Part shown: piece by piece, positions 45,183 to 53,628 of the stretch
How positions within the stretch are numbered: the first letter of the stretch is position 1
How the letters are laid out: each line of letters begins with the position of its first letter
DNA from: Firmicutes bacterium UBA5449
GTDB taxonomy: Bacteria > Bacillota > SHA-98 > UBA4971
Direction of reading: 5' to 3'
DNA: 64,000 nt
Assembly (NCBI GenBank): GCA_002424305.1
Contig: DIQZ01000035.1
Location: forward strand, 228,061-292,060
Program-made: the position numbers and the translations under genes
Notes under the pieces: generated by a model
What the model saw: only the letters and a program-made list of their open reading frames with translations
Databases searched by the model: none
What the model was told of the DNA's origin: nothing

Positions 45183-46155
45183 CGGGCGCAACCTCCGTTT
45201 CGTCTCCCAGTCTCTCTTCAGTAGTAAGTTTCAGGAATACATCCTCCAGGCTCATGTCTATTGTCTTCATCTCCACAATCGGCCACTTGTGAGATGCCAT
45301 AGCGGCAAACAAACTCTCCCTCACATCTATCGAGACGTCAGTCTCAACGGAAAGGAGAACCTCCCGTTCTTGGGTTTCAGGAGCCGGTGTTTCAACAGAA
45401 ACAGATCTAACACCGGGAAGCTCCCGAACCACACTTGCGACGCGATCAGCCGGTCCGCGAACTTGTACCGCTATGCGGCCTGAACCACGGAGTCTCCGGG
45501 AAAGGCCTGAAGGAGTATCTGAAGCTACCAGCCGGCCATTATTGATGATTAGCACCCGACTACAGATCATACTAACCTCAGGTAAAATATGAGAGCTAAG
45601 CACAATAGTATGTTTTTCTCCCAGACTTTGAATGAGCCTGCGGATTTCAATGATCTGTCTTGGGTCAAGACCTATGGTGGGTTCATCAAGTATCAAGATC
45701 TCGGGCGCGCCCAAGAGCGCTTGCGCCAACCCCACCCTTTGCCTGTATCCTCGAGAGAGATTGGAAATGATACGATTACATACTGTGTCGATACCTGCAG
45801 ATTCCACTGCTAAGTCAATAGCGGCCTTCCTCTTGGATCTGGGAATGCCTTTCAGTTCACTTACAAACTGCAGGTAGCTTCTGACTGTCATTTCTTTGTA
45901 TAGCGGAGGGTTCTCGGGTAAGTACCCTATTTTGCCTCTCGTTTCCATCGCATCCTCAAACACATCGAACCCATCCACTTTAACCGTACCTGAGGTAGCT
46001 GCAAGGTACCCTGTAATAATGCGCATAGTAGTAGTTTTCCCTGCACCGTTCGGCCCTAGAAACCCAAGGATTTCGCCTTTATCTACGGTGAAAGTGAGAT
46101 CCTCAATTCCTCTTGCCTTGCCATATCTCTTAGTAAGGTTTCTTACATCGATCAC
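45175..46155 (-). CDS. ABC transporter ATPase (GldA-like)
   Basis: The 326-residue protein has Walker A GPNGAGKTT, signature LSRGYRQRVGLAQAL and Walker B ILILDEPTIGLD, followed by a C-terminal extension of about 110 residues. Such extensions are typical of drug- or lipid-type ABC-2 ATPases. The GTG start follows GGAGG by eleven bases. It heads the operon ATPase-permease-GldG-DUF4340. The 198-base gap upstream contains a partial inverted repeat (ACTCCCAG and CTGGGAGT, about 46204-46253) that could end the spoIID transcript. Confidence 0.9.
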   Translation of the reverse strand: MIDVRNLTKRYGKARGIEDLTFTVDKGEILGFLGPNGAGKTTTMRIITGYLAATSGTVKVDGFDVFEDAMETRGKIGYLPENPPLYKEMTVRSYLQFVSELKGIPRSKRKAAIDLAVESAGIDTVCNRIISNLSRGYRQRVGLAQALLGAPEILILDEPTIGLDPRQIIEIRRLIQSLGEKHTIVLSSHILPEVSMICSRVLIINNGRLVASDTPSGLSRRLRGSGRIAVQVRGPADRVASVVRELPGVRSVSVETPAPETQEREVLLSVETDVSIDVRESLFAAMASHKWPIVEMKTIDMSLEDVFLKLTTEERLGDETEVAPGA

Positions 46156-46354
46156 GGCATGCGATTCCTCCTTCCCACATTCATCTTGAACACATAATAT
46201 TAGACTCCCAGTAGAGCCACTAGTTAAGTTAAACGCCTAAACTCTCTGGGAGTTTCATGCAAAGCCTAAGTCATTGGGGGCAGTACATCCGACCTTATTG
46301 ATTTTCGGCACAAGCTTTGAAAGTCCTTCATCTTTCAATTACGTGCTTTACTCT

Positions 46355-47305
46355 TCATGCCCAGCGCTTTTCCACTTTCACGTCCTTGAAGAAATATGTG
46401 CAGATCTGCTCGTGACGTTTTCCCGTCTTTGCCATATTATGTGCACCCCACTGCGATAATCCGACTCCGTGGCCGAATCCTTTGCCTTCCATCATGACTT
46501 TGCCATTCTTCACTTCCAGGCTTGTCAGGTAATTTGACCTCATGCGCATTGGATCTAAGGCAACACGGAAGTTATTTCCTCCGATAGTGGTCGTACTGCC
46601 TGAATGCTGAATAGCTATTATCTCCGCCCGTCCTGAGGGTCCTCGCTTAGCTATTGTCAAGTCTTGAATGCCTTTGACATTCAGTCCGACTTCAGCAAGG
46701 GCAGCTTCAATCTCACCTGTGGAGAACTCCGCTTTCCATCTTCGATCAGAAAGAGGCACATCTTCTGTGTCATCAGGGCTATCCTTGACAACGGTATACG
46801 TGGGCTCCGGGCCGGAGAAATTTAGGCCTTCTTTTGCTAACGCTGTTTTCCCGCCTGCGTTTGAATGGAACCATGCATTAATTAGCTTTCCTCCCTCAGT
46901 CAAGACCTTTCCGCGTGTCGCTTTGACAGCTGCCTTTATTGCGTCGTTGACATTTTCAGGCTTGTACTCCTGAGCCTCCTTAAACCCGGCCTCTATATCC
47001 GAGCCCATAGGACCTGATCCACGCTTTTCTTCCAGCGTCTTCAGGGCAAAGGTTCGTGCTACTATGGCCTGAGCAGCAAGGGCTTCGTGAGGCCAGTAGT
47101 TCTTCATCTCACCTCCGACTACTGCTGCGATGTACTCCTCCATAGGCATTTCCAGAACCTTCTTCTCATCATCAATGTACACCCTGATAGTTGGCTCCTT
47201 CCCAAGAGCAACTCGCCTTGATTTTGAAATTCCTAAGGATACGACAATTACGGCGAGGAGTCCAATACCAATCCAAGTTAAGGTTTTCCTGCGATTATCG
47301 ATCAC
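46355..47305 (-). CDS. spoIID: Stage II sporulation protein D
   Basis: SpoIID is a membrane-anchored lytic transglycosylase required for engulfment of the forespore, acting with SpoIIM and SpoIIP. The 316-residue protein has an N-terminal membrane helix (about 8-24) and the SpoIID/LytB domain. The catalytic glutamate lies in AAVVGGEM, and AAQAIVARTFALK and GFGHGVGLSQWGAHNMA follow. The GTG start at 47305 is nine bases after GGAGGG. It stands as a single gene. SpoIIM and SpoIIP are not in this window. Confidence 0.93.
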   Translation of the reverse strand: MIDNRRKTLTWIGIGLLAVIVVSLGISKSRRVALGKEPTIRVYIDDEKKVLEMPMEEYIAAVVGGEMKNYWPHEALAAQAIVARTFALKTLEEKRGSGPMGSDIEAGFKEAQEYKPENVNDAIKAAVKATRGKVLTEGGKLINAWFHSNAGGKTALAKEGLNFSGPEPTYTVVKDSPDDTEDVPLSDRRWKAEFSTGEIEAALAEVGLNVKGIQDLTIAKRGPSGRAEIIAIQHSGSTTTIGGNNFRVALDPMRMRSNYLTSLEVKNGKVMMEGKGFGHGVGLSQWGAHNMAKTGKRHEQICTYFFKDVKVEKRWA

Positions 47306-47449
47306 TAGTATTCGCCCTCCATTATGCGGATGTCATTTTGCATTAGTCTTCTGTAGGTATTATGCTCAAGGATAGGACATAGATAGCCATATATTGCTGT
47401 GACTGTTAGACTAATCACCTTGACCCACCCACCTGGCTTTTCTTGGATA

Positions 47450-47985
47450 GGAATGTCGCATTGTTGTACTGTATCTTAATGAACTTGTGGCTACAGGTAA
47501 ATTGGATTGGAACGATAAGGTCAAGTACGACAGTGTAAAGGATTGGCAGGATGGGGCCGGAATACTACAGTTTGCAGCAAGGGACGGATCTGGCAAATCT
47601 CGCGATTATCATAAGTAACAACATTGCCTATAAGATGCTCACCCGTGATCTCGGTAGGGAGAACATTGTCGATTTCATGACACATCTCGGTGGCAAAATT
47701 GTGTTCCCTGAAGGCAAACACATGACCTTCGCCAAGGACATGTCACATTCCATATATCATGTGGCAATTCCCGGCAATCTGCCGGAAGGGGTAATTGTGG
47801 CGCGTAAGGAAGGTGACGTTGCGGGAGTTGCCAATGATATGGGGATAGTTTTCGCGGACAACCCTTACATCCTGGTCGTTCTATCAAAGGGTGTGCCCGA
47901 CATTGATGGGGGCTTTACCAGGATCACCAAAATATCGCAAGTGGTCTATGACTACCACAAAGCAGTCTCAGATAATATTCAATAA
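47450..47985 (+). pseudogene. Decayed class A beta-lactamase-like gene
   Basis: The frame 47551-47985 gives 144 residues typical of the C-terminal two thirds of class A beta-lactamase-like proteins (LANLAIIISNNIAYKML, GIVFADNPYILVVLSKGV). Just upstream in a different frame (47460-47567) the sequence reads LNELVATGKLDWNDKVKYD and DWQDGAGILQF, the segment expected before it. A frameshift near 47570 therefore splits the gene, and a stop (TAG at about 47448) lies further upstream. The active-site SxxK is missing. SDN has become SNN and KTG appears as KEG. It is most likely a pseudogene; a single sequencing error would not restore the missing 5' end. Confidence 0.78.
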
Positions 47986-47987
47986 TC

Positions 47988-48371
47988 TTATACCAGGCAC
48001 CCAATGAATATGCCTACAGCGGAAATAGGCGTAAGAATGACAGCAAACAGCACTGCTCGTTCAAGAGCCAATGTTGAAACCAAGCCTAATTGGCCGGCTA
48101 TACCAAGGAGTGACGGTAGGGCCAAAACGCATCCTGCTAAGATGAGGCCCAGTACAATACTGGCAAAACCGGCAAATACTCCCTTAGCTACTGAAGGAGT
48201 CAACATGCCCAAGAGGAACCCGGTAAGGAGCGCCCCGAGAAACACTAAGACCATGCCGTACTCCGCGGCAACTCCAAAAGGCGCAAGGAGCGGAAGAGCC
48301 TGAACGGTGAAAAGACTACACATGAATATCCCCATCAGTATGATACCTAAGACTGTTTTTGTTCGGTCCAT
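47988..48371 (-). CDS. Hypothetical four-helix membrane protein
   Basis: The 127-residue protein is very hydrophobic with about four membrane helices (residues about 8-27, 35-58, 66-90, 103-126) and no charged loops of note. The ATG follows AAGGAGG by nine bases. Its start overlaps the stop of the preceding gene (TAATG), so the two are translationally coupled. I do not recognise the family. Confidence 0.65.
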   Translation of the reverse strand: MDRTKTVLGIILMGIFMCSLFTVQALPLLAPFGVAAEYGMVLVFLGALLTGFLLGMLTPSVAKGVFAGFASIVLGLILAGCVLALPSLLGIAGQLGLVSTLALERAVLFAVILTPISAVGIFIGCLV

Positions 48372-48877
48372 TAGTCATGGCCTCCTTCCAATGGTATTAA
48401 GGCGTGCGTAACAAAAAGCTTCGAGCCTAAATACGGCATATCAAGAAGGCCTGATACCCTTATGGACCAATTGTCTCCGCCCCTGTTAACAATCTCTTTC
48501 TTCGTATAGGGCACCTCAATTCTGAGCACCGTATCTCTTTCGCTTCCTTGCGGCAACTCAAGCCGGTTACTCATGAAATCGTAATTCTGACCCCATACAT
48601 ACTGCCTGTCAATGTATACTATGGCACGCATAGATATGATGGATAAATCCCATTTGCTTTGATTCCTGAGGTCTACACCTATCCCAAGCACGTACTCTGA
48701 GTTCTCTTGCTCGCATGTTATCTCTGATACCGCAATATGGAACCTGGCAGCTGCCGTTGATGCGTTAAGATAGTTCTTGGCAGTCACCCACGTAAGTCCT
48801 ATTGCGCATAATGCTAACAGCCCCATGACAGCAAGAACTACGCTGCTTCTATGGGCACGCCCATTATTTGCTTTCAT
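48371..48877 (-). CDS. Hypothetical membrane-anchored protein
   Basis: The 168-residue protein has one N-terminal membrane helix (about 12-32) and an extracellular beta-rich domain (about 45-160) that somewhat resembles Ig-like or LEA14-type folds. No catalytic motif is visible. The ATG follows GGGAGG by four to five bases. The gene is followed, with overlapping codons, by a small four-helix membrane protein, so they may form a membrane complex. Confidence 0.65.
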   Translation of the reverse strand: MKANNGRAHRSSVVLAVMGLLALCAIGLTWVTAKNYLNASTAAARFHIAVSEITCEQENSEYVLGIGVDLRNQSKWDLSIISMRAIVYIDRQYVWGQNYDFMSNRLELPQGSERDTVLRIEVPYTKKEIVNRGGDNWSIRVSGLLDMPYLGSKLFVTHALIPLEGGHD

Positions 48878-48922
48878 AGAGCCTCCCGACTAAGGTTATT
48901 GTCACGGTCTTACAGAGGAACA

Positions 48923-48960
48923 CTCATGACCCATTCATGTTATATGCTAGGGGTCATGAG
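48923..48960. terminator. Inverted repeat after the peptide transporter operon
   Basis: CTCATGACCC (48923-48932) and GGGTCATGAG (48951-48960) pair over ten bases with an 18-base loop, about 25 bases past the oppF stop. There is no U-tract on either side, so it may be a 3' stabilising structure rather than a strong terminator. Confidence 0.5.
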
Positions 48961-48983
48961 CCTAGAAGACCCTTTGCACCACA

Positions 48984-50018
48984 TTATCCCAGGGCAAAAT
49001 GGCACGCTACCATGTGATTATTCTCAGCTTCCACCAATTCAGGTTCTACCTCTTTGCAGATATCCCGACATACCGGGCATCTGGGATGGAGCCTACATCC
49101 ACTGGGAGGATTAACCGGGTTGGGAACTTCTCCGCTTAGGACTTTCCCAAAACCCTTTTTCTTCGGATCCGGAACAAAGACAGCGCCGATTAGAGCCCTG
49201 GTATATGGATGTAGAGGATGCTTAACAAGACTATCAGTCGGCCCCTTCTCAACGATCTTTCCTAAATACATGACTGCTATCCTATCGCATATGTGACGGG
49301 CAGTGGCAAGATCATGAGTAATGTAGAGGAATGTGACACCTCTCTCACGACATAGGTTCAACATTAAGTTAAGGATCTCACCGCGAATGGATACGTCAAG
49401 CATAGATACGGGTTCATCCGCGACTATGAACTCAGGATCCAATACAAGCGCCCTCGCTACAGCGATCCTCTGTCTCTGACCACCTGACAGCTCATGTGGA
49501 TATCTAAAGAGATATTCCTCAGGAGGTGTCATTTCAACGTCTTCGAGCGCTTTTTCAATGTAAGGACGAGCGTCCACTGCGTTTTTTACGATTCCTTGTA
49601 TTCTCAAGGGCTCTGCGATAATCCTGGACACATCGAGTCTGGGATTCATTGACTCGTAAGGATCCTGGAAAATAATTTGCATTCTTCTCCTGAGTTTCTT
49701 TACCTCTTCAGGATCTAACGCAGTTACGTCAGTATCTTCAAATACTACCTTACCATCTGTAGGCTCGAGCAACCTAAGTATAGTCCTACCCATGGTTGTC
49801 TTACCACACCCTGATTCACCGACAACCCCAAAGAGTTCCCCCTTCTTGACATTGAAGGTCACCCCGTCAACAGCCTTTACTGCTAGGTCCGGACCTCCTT
49901 TTAGGGACTGTGCGAATCCTCGGCGCAGGGGAAAGTATTTCACAAGGTTTTCTACGTCAAGAATAACTTCGCCGTGTCCTACGCGTCTCTCCTCGTCAGT
50001 TGCTCTCACTGCTCCCAT
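48984..50018 (-). CDS. oppF: Oligopeptide ABC transporter ATPase, OppF/DppF type
   Basis: The 344-residue ATPase has Walker A GESGCGKTT, signature LSGGQRQR and Walker B FIVADEPVSMLD, then a C-terminal CXXC-containing tail (CRLHPRCPVCRDIC) that in OppD/OppF holds a 4Fe-4S cluster. It overlaps oppD by 13 bases. It hydrolyses ATP to drive peptide import with OppB, OppC, OppD and the binding protein in this operon. Confidence 0.93.
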   Translation of the reverse strand: MGAVRATDEERRVGHGEVILDVENLVKYFPLRRGFAQSLKGGPDLAVKAVDGVTFNVKKGELFGVVGESGCGKTTMGRTILRLLEPTDGKVVFEDTDVTALDPEEVKKLRRRMQIIFQDPYESMNPRLDVSRIIAEPLRIQGIVKNAVDARPYIEKALEDVEMTPPEEYLFRYPHELSGGQRQRIAVARALVLDPEFIVADEPVSMLDVSIRGEILNLMLNLCRERGVTFLYITHDLATARHICDRIAVMYLGKIVEKGPTDSLVKHPLHPYTRALIGAVFVPDPKKKGFGKVLSGEVPNPVNPPSGCRLHPRCPVCRDICKEVEPELVEAENNHMVACHFALG

Positions 50019-50998
50019 ATGTCGACCCCCCTCTCGAGCATATCTACCTTATGACAGGCGACCTTATGACTGTTTGAACCAATCTCAATGAGCCTTGGCT
50101 CTTCTTCCATACATGTCCTATCTGCCAACGGACACCTCGGATGAAACCTACAGCCTTCGGGGGGCGCCAGCAAGTTAGGTGGAAATCCAGGTAATGACCT
50201 TACACGAGTTCTCTCAGCTTTAATATTGGGAAACGCTTTTACAAGCCCCATGCCATATGGGTGCGTCGGATTCTCATAGACATCTATAACACTGCCATAC
50301 TCTACGATCTTCCCGGCATACATAATGGCAATTTTGTCACACGTCTGTGCAATCACTGAAAGGTCATGAGTGATAAGCATCATAGATAGATCCAGTCTCT
50401 TCCTCAAGTCTTCCATAGCCTTCAGCACCTGTGATTGAACCATAACATCAAGGGCCGTGGTAGGTTCATCAGCGACAATAACGTCAGGATTACAAGCGAG
50501 GGCCATAGCGATAACAACTCTTTGCTTCATACCTCCGCTGAACTCATGGGGATACTCCTTGAATCTCTTTGGGTTAATACCTACCATATCAAGAAGTTGC
50601 TCAGTTCGTTCTACGGCCTCAGCATGAGGTATGTCTTCGTGCGTTAATATAGCCTCAACGATTTGATCCCCTATTCGATGCACAGGGTTAAGAGCGTTCA
50701 TTGCACCTTGGAACACCATTGAAATTTTCTTCCACCGAATGGACTCTCTGAATGTTTCATCATCTAGTTTGAGGATTTCAACGCCGTCCAGTGTAATTGA
50801 CCCTCCATGGATCTTTCCATTACTGGGAAGGAGCCTGAGGACTGTATTGGCCATGCTCGATTTGCCGCATCCGGACTCGCCTGCTATACCTAAGGCTTCG
50901 CCTCTTTCAATATCGAAGCTCACAGAGTCAACTGCCTTCACATGACCGCGAAGGGTCTTGTAATACATCTTGAGGTCTCGTACTTCTAGTAGAGCCAT
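50006..50998 (-). CDS. oppD: Oligopeptide ABC transporter ATPase, OppD/DppD type
   Basis: The 330-residue ATPase has Walker A GESGCGKSS, signature FSGGMKQR and Walker B VIVADEPTTALD, then the cysteine-containing tail CRFHPRCPLADRTC of the OppD family, which probably coordinates a 4Fe-4S cluster. The ATG has GGGAGAG nine bases upstream. It follows oppC by two bases. Confidence 0.93.
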   Translation of the reverse strand: MALLEVRDLKMYYKTLRGHVKAVDSVSFDIERGEALGIAGESGCGKSSMANTVLRLLPSNGKIHGGSITLDGVEILKLDDETFRESIRWKKISMVFQGAMNALNPVHRIGDQIVEAILTHEDIPHAEAVERTEQLLDMVGINPKRFKEYPHEFSGGMKQRVVIAMALACNPDVIVADEPTTALDVMVQSQVLKAMEDLRKRLDLSMMLITHDLSVIAQTCDKIAIMYAGKIVEYGSVIDVYENPTHPYGMGLVKAFPNIKAERTRVRSLPGFPPNLLAPPEGCRFHPRCPLADRTCMEEEPRLIEIGSNSHKVACHKVDMLERGVDIWEQ

Positions 50999-51000
50999 GG

Positions 51001-52500
51001 TTATGATCTCTCCCTATACCTTGGATTGAGGATCTCATTGACTGTATTGCCAATGAACACAAAGGCAAGGCTCAAGAATGTAATAGCCAGCCCAGGCGGC
51101 ACCAGCCACCACCATGCAAGCGTGGTGAATGCGCCAAATCCCCTCGCGTTGTGTAACATACGTCCCCAGGTGGCGACCCGTGGGTCACCGAGTCCCAAGA
51201 AGCTAAGGGAGGCCTCTGTCAATATTGCTGACGGAATCCGAAGTACCATTCCGGCAAATACAAGAGGCAGTACGTTAGGCAGTATATGAGTAATCATCAC
51301 GTAAGCGTCTGAAGCGCCTGATGCCTTGGCAGCCTCCACAAACACGCGCTCCCTCAACGATAGAGTCTGTGAGCGAACCAGTCGCGCTGTACCCATCCAA
51401 GCAAAAGCTGAAATCAAAAGAACGATATTCCAAACGCTCTTTCCAAGTATCGCTCCGAGAATGATGAGGATAGGTAAGGTAGGAATTGCCATGAGGACAT
51501 CGACAACTCTCATCATGAACTCATCAACAACTCCGCCTAAATACCCACATATTATTCCGACCGCAGTTCCCACAGCGACAGAAATAGCCGCAGCGGAAAG
51601 GCCTATGGAAAGGGAGATTCTTGTGCCGTAGACCAACTGCGCCCAGAGGTCTGCGCCCATGTGATCCGCGCCTAGTACGCCGTGCACCATACCAGGAATA
51701 TAGAACACTGTGTCACTAATGCATACGCGCGTCGGTTCTTCTCCTGAGGTGGCTTTTGCTGTTAAGACAAGTCTATAATCACCTTTTGACGAGAATATTC
51801 TCGGAGCAGGGTCGTCGAAAATCGTAAGGCCCAGTCTCTGTTTGAGAGTCAAGTCTCTTGAGTCTATTCTCGCAGGCTGACTTCCGAGAGCACCCGAATA
51901 TGATTTCCCCCACAGGTTGAACTCTTTCCCTTCAGGCGTCTCGATAACAAACTGCAATTCTGTCTTGGAATCAGGTGATGCGTCAATCCAGTAATTGAAC
52001 GTCAAGCCGAAGGTTTTCGGAGGGCTATACGTATATGGCACCACATATGAAAGCTCAACAACGCTCATATCCGGCTCTTTTTCATACGCATCAGCGAATT
52101 CACTGTCTTCAAAGGCGTCAGCTTCACCTTCCGCAATGACATCGCCGCTAAATACAGGGTCGAACCCAATAACAGTGATAGTCTTGCCGTCCTGTTCTTG
52201 CGAGGATAGTTTTCCGCCTGTCGCTTCGCTGACAGTCCATTCATTAGGACCTAGATCTGTCCGAACGGTTGAAGGCGCATCGTTGTACTGTGGCACAACT
52301 GACCTAAACCATACAGGAGCAGCTATCCTGTCTGCCAAAAGAATTTGCTTAGGATTATAGGGGGTTAAAAAGGGAGCAAAGATTGCGACAAAAATATAGA
52401 CTAGAACGATGAACAACCCAACCATGCCCAGGGGTTTACGCTTGTACTGCTCCCAAAAAGTCGGGGCACTAATTCCATTTTGCGCTCCATTCTTGCTCAT
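51001..52500 (-). CDS. oppC: Oligopeptide permease OppC with a large extracellular insert
   Basis: The 499-residue permease has a first membrane helix (about 24-46), then about 220 residues outside the cell (about 50-270), then five more helices. The usual segment GTDELGRD after helix 1 here is LGADHMGADLW at about 276-286, whereas it is near residue 90 in ordinary OppC (about 300 residues). The insert, about 200 residues, is beta-rich with no known motif. It ends with EAA-loop-type EAAKASGASDAYVMITHILPN. It overlaps oppB by four bases. The insert probably contacts the binding protein, which is itself unusual. Confidence 0.92.
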   Translation of the reverse strand: MSKNGAQNGISAPTFWEQYKRKPLGMVGLFIVLVYIFVAIFAPFLTPYNPKQILLADRIAAPVWFRSVVPQYNDAPSTVRTDLGPNEWTVSEATGGKLSSQEQDGKTITVIGFDPVFSGDVIAEGEADAFEDSEFADAYEKEPDMSVVELSYVVPYTYSPPKTFGLTFNYWIDASPDSKTELQFVIETPEGKEFNLWGKSYSGALGSQPARIDSRDLTLKQRLGLTIFDDPAPRIFSSKGDYRLVLTAKATSGEEPTRVCISDTVFYIPGMVHGVLGADHMGADLWAQLVYGTRISLSIGLSAAAISVAVGTAVGIICGYLGGVVDEFMMRVVDVLMAIPTLPILIILGAILGKSVWNIVLLISAFAWMGTARLVRSQTLSLRERVFVEAAKASGASDAYVMITHILPNVLPLVFAGMVLRIPSAILTEASLSFLGLGDPRVATWGRMLHNARGFGAFTTLAWWWLVPPGLAITFLSLAFVFIGNTVNEILNPRYRERS

Positions 52501-53480
52501 TTTGCTCCACCCTCCCCTACTCGAATCCTGGGATCAACAATTCCGTAGACAATATCAGCTGCCAGATTGCAGATCACGACCGCCAATGCAATCAGATAAA
52601 AAGCCCCTTGCGCTGCAGGGTAATCCTGCTGCATAACTGCGTCCATCAGATACTTGCCTACACCGTGCCAAGAAAAAATGGTCTCTGTAATAACAGCGCC
52701 TGATACCATCCCGGGAAGAGCCCCGAAGATCAATGTGATGATAGGAGGCAAAACACTTCTGAGGGCGTGGTGACGCAAAACAGTGGTTTCCGGGAGGCCC
52801 TTTGCCCTGGCAGTAAGAATATAATCCTGGCCAAGGGCTTCAAGCATTGTGTTACGCGTGTAGAGGGCCCAAGAGCCGAAAGCCACAATTACATTGCTCC
52901 CTGCAGGCAAAATCAAGTGATGAATTCTGTCCAAAGCCTGCAAGAGGAACCCATCAGGCGGTGGAGCACTCATAGTACCATGTATCGGTAAGATCGGGAT
53001 GTAGTAGCCAAATAGCATAAGTAGAAGCAACTGTATCCAAAACGTGGGTACTGCATAGGTAAAAAGACCCGCCCCTGTCACAAAGTTGTCTCCGAATGTC
53101 CCTCGTTTCGATGCAGTGTAGACCCCTACCGAAATACCAATAATAGTTGTAAAGATAAAACTTGTCAAGAAAAGCACTGCGGTATTGGGAAGCCTTTCCT
53201 TTAACTCGTTGACAACAGGCCTCCTCGTAGAGAAGGATAACCCCAAGTCAAACTTCAAGAGATTGCCAACATACTTTAAATATTGAACAATCGGGGGATC
53301 ATCAAGTCCGAACTGTCTCTTAAGTTCGGCTATGGCTTCCGGAGTAAACATAGGGTCTATTATCATTTTTGTAGCATCTCCGGGCATGAGTCGGAAAATA
53401 GCAAAGTTAAACGTCATGATGACGAATAACACTATCACTGCATAGCCCAGTCTTCTTAAGACATACCTTGAAAAGCCCAA
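52497..53480 (-). CDS. oppB: Oligopeptide permease OppB/DppB
   Basis: The 327-residue permease has six membrane helices and the EAA loop YILTARAKGLPETTVLRHHALRS. Its early segment GYAVIVLFVIMTFNFAIFRLMPGDA is typical of DppB. The start is a TTG at 53480 preceded by GAGGTGAGG. It lies 148 bases after the binding protein gene, separated by a strong hairpin at 53545-53574. It forms the translocation pore with OppC. Confidence 0.92.
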   Translation of the reverse strand: MGFSRYVLRRLGYAVIVLFVIMTFNFAIFRLMPGDATKMIIDPMFTPEAIAELKRQFGLDDPPIVQYLKYVGNLLKFDLGLSFSTRRPVVNELKERLPNTAVLFLTSFIFTTIIGISVGVYTASKRGTFGDNFVTGAGLFTYAVPTFWIQLLLLMLFGYYIPILPIHGTMSAPPPDGFLLQALDRIHHLILPAGSNVIVAFGSWALYTRNTMLEALGQDYILTARAKGLPETTVLRHHALRSVLPPIITLIFGALPGMVSGAVITETIFSWHGVGKYLMDAVMQQDYPAAQGAFYLIALAVVICNLAADIVYGIVDPRIRVGEGGAK

Positions 53481-53544
53481 ATAGCCTCACCTCACTAACC
53501 TACCTGGCCGGTAACCTTAGAGTGGCAACCGACCCCTACCTAAT

Positions 53545-53574
53545 TCCGCCGCCCCAGATGCCCGGGGCGGCGGA
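53545..53574. terminator. GC-rich hairpin between binding protein and permease genes
   Basis: An 11-bp stem (TCCGCCGCCCC/GGGGCGGCGGA, 53545-53555 and 53564-53574) with an eight-base loop sits in the 148-base gap. No U-tract follows on the minus strand. Such hairpins after binding-protein genes often stabilise the upstream mRNA or partly terminate, giving more binding protein than permease. Confidence 0.65.
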
Positions 53575-53628
53575 TATGTTCCAGGGATTAATATCTATTC
53601 TTTGAACTCCATCCGGATACTTGCTTTC

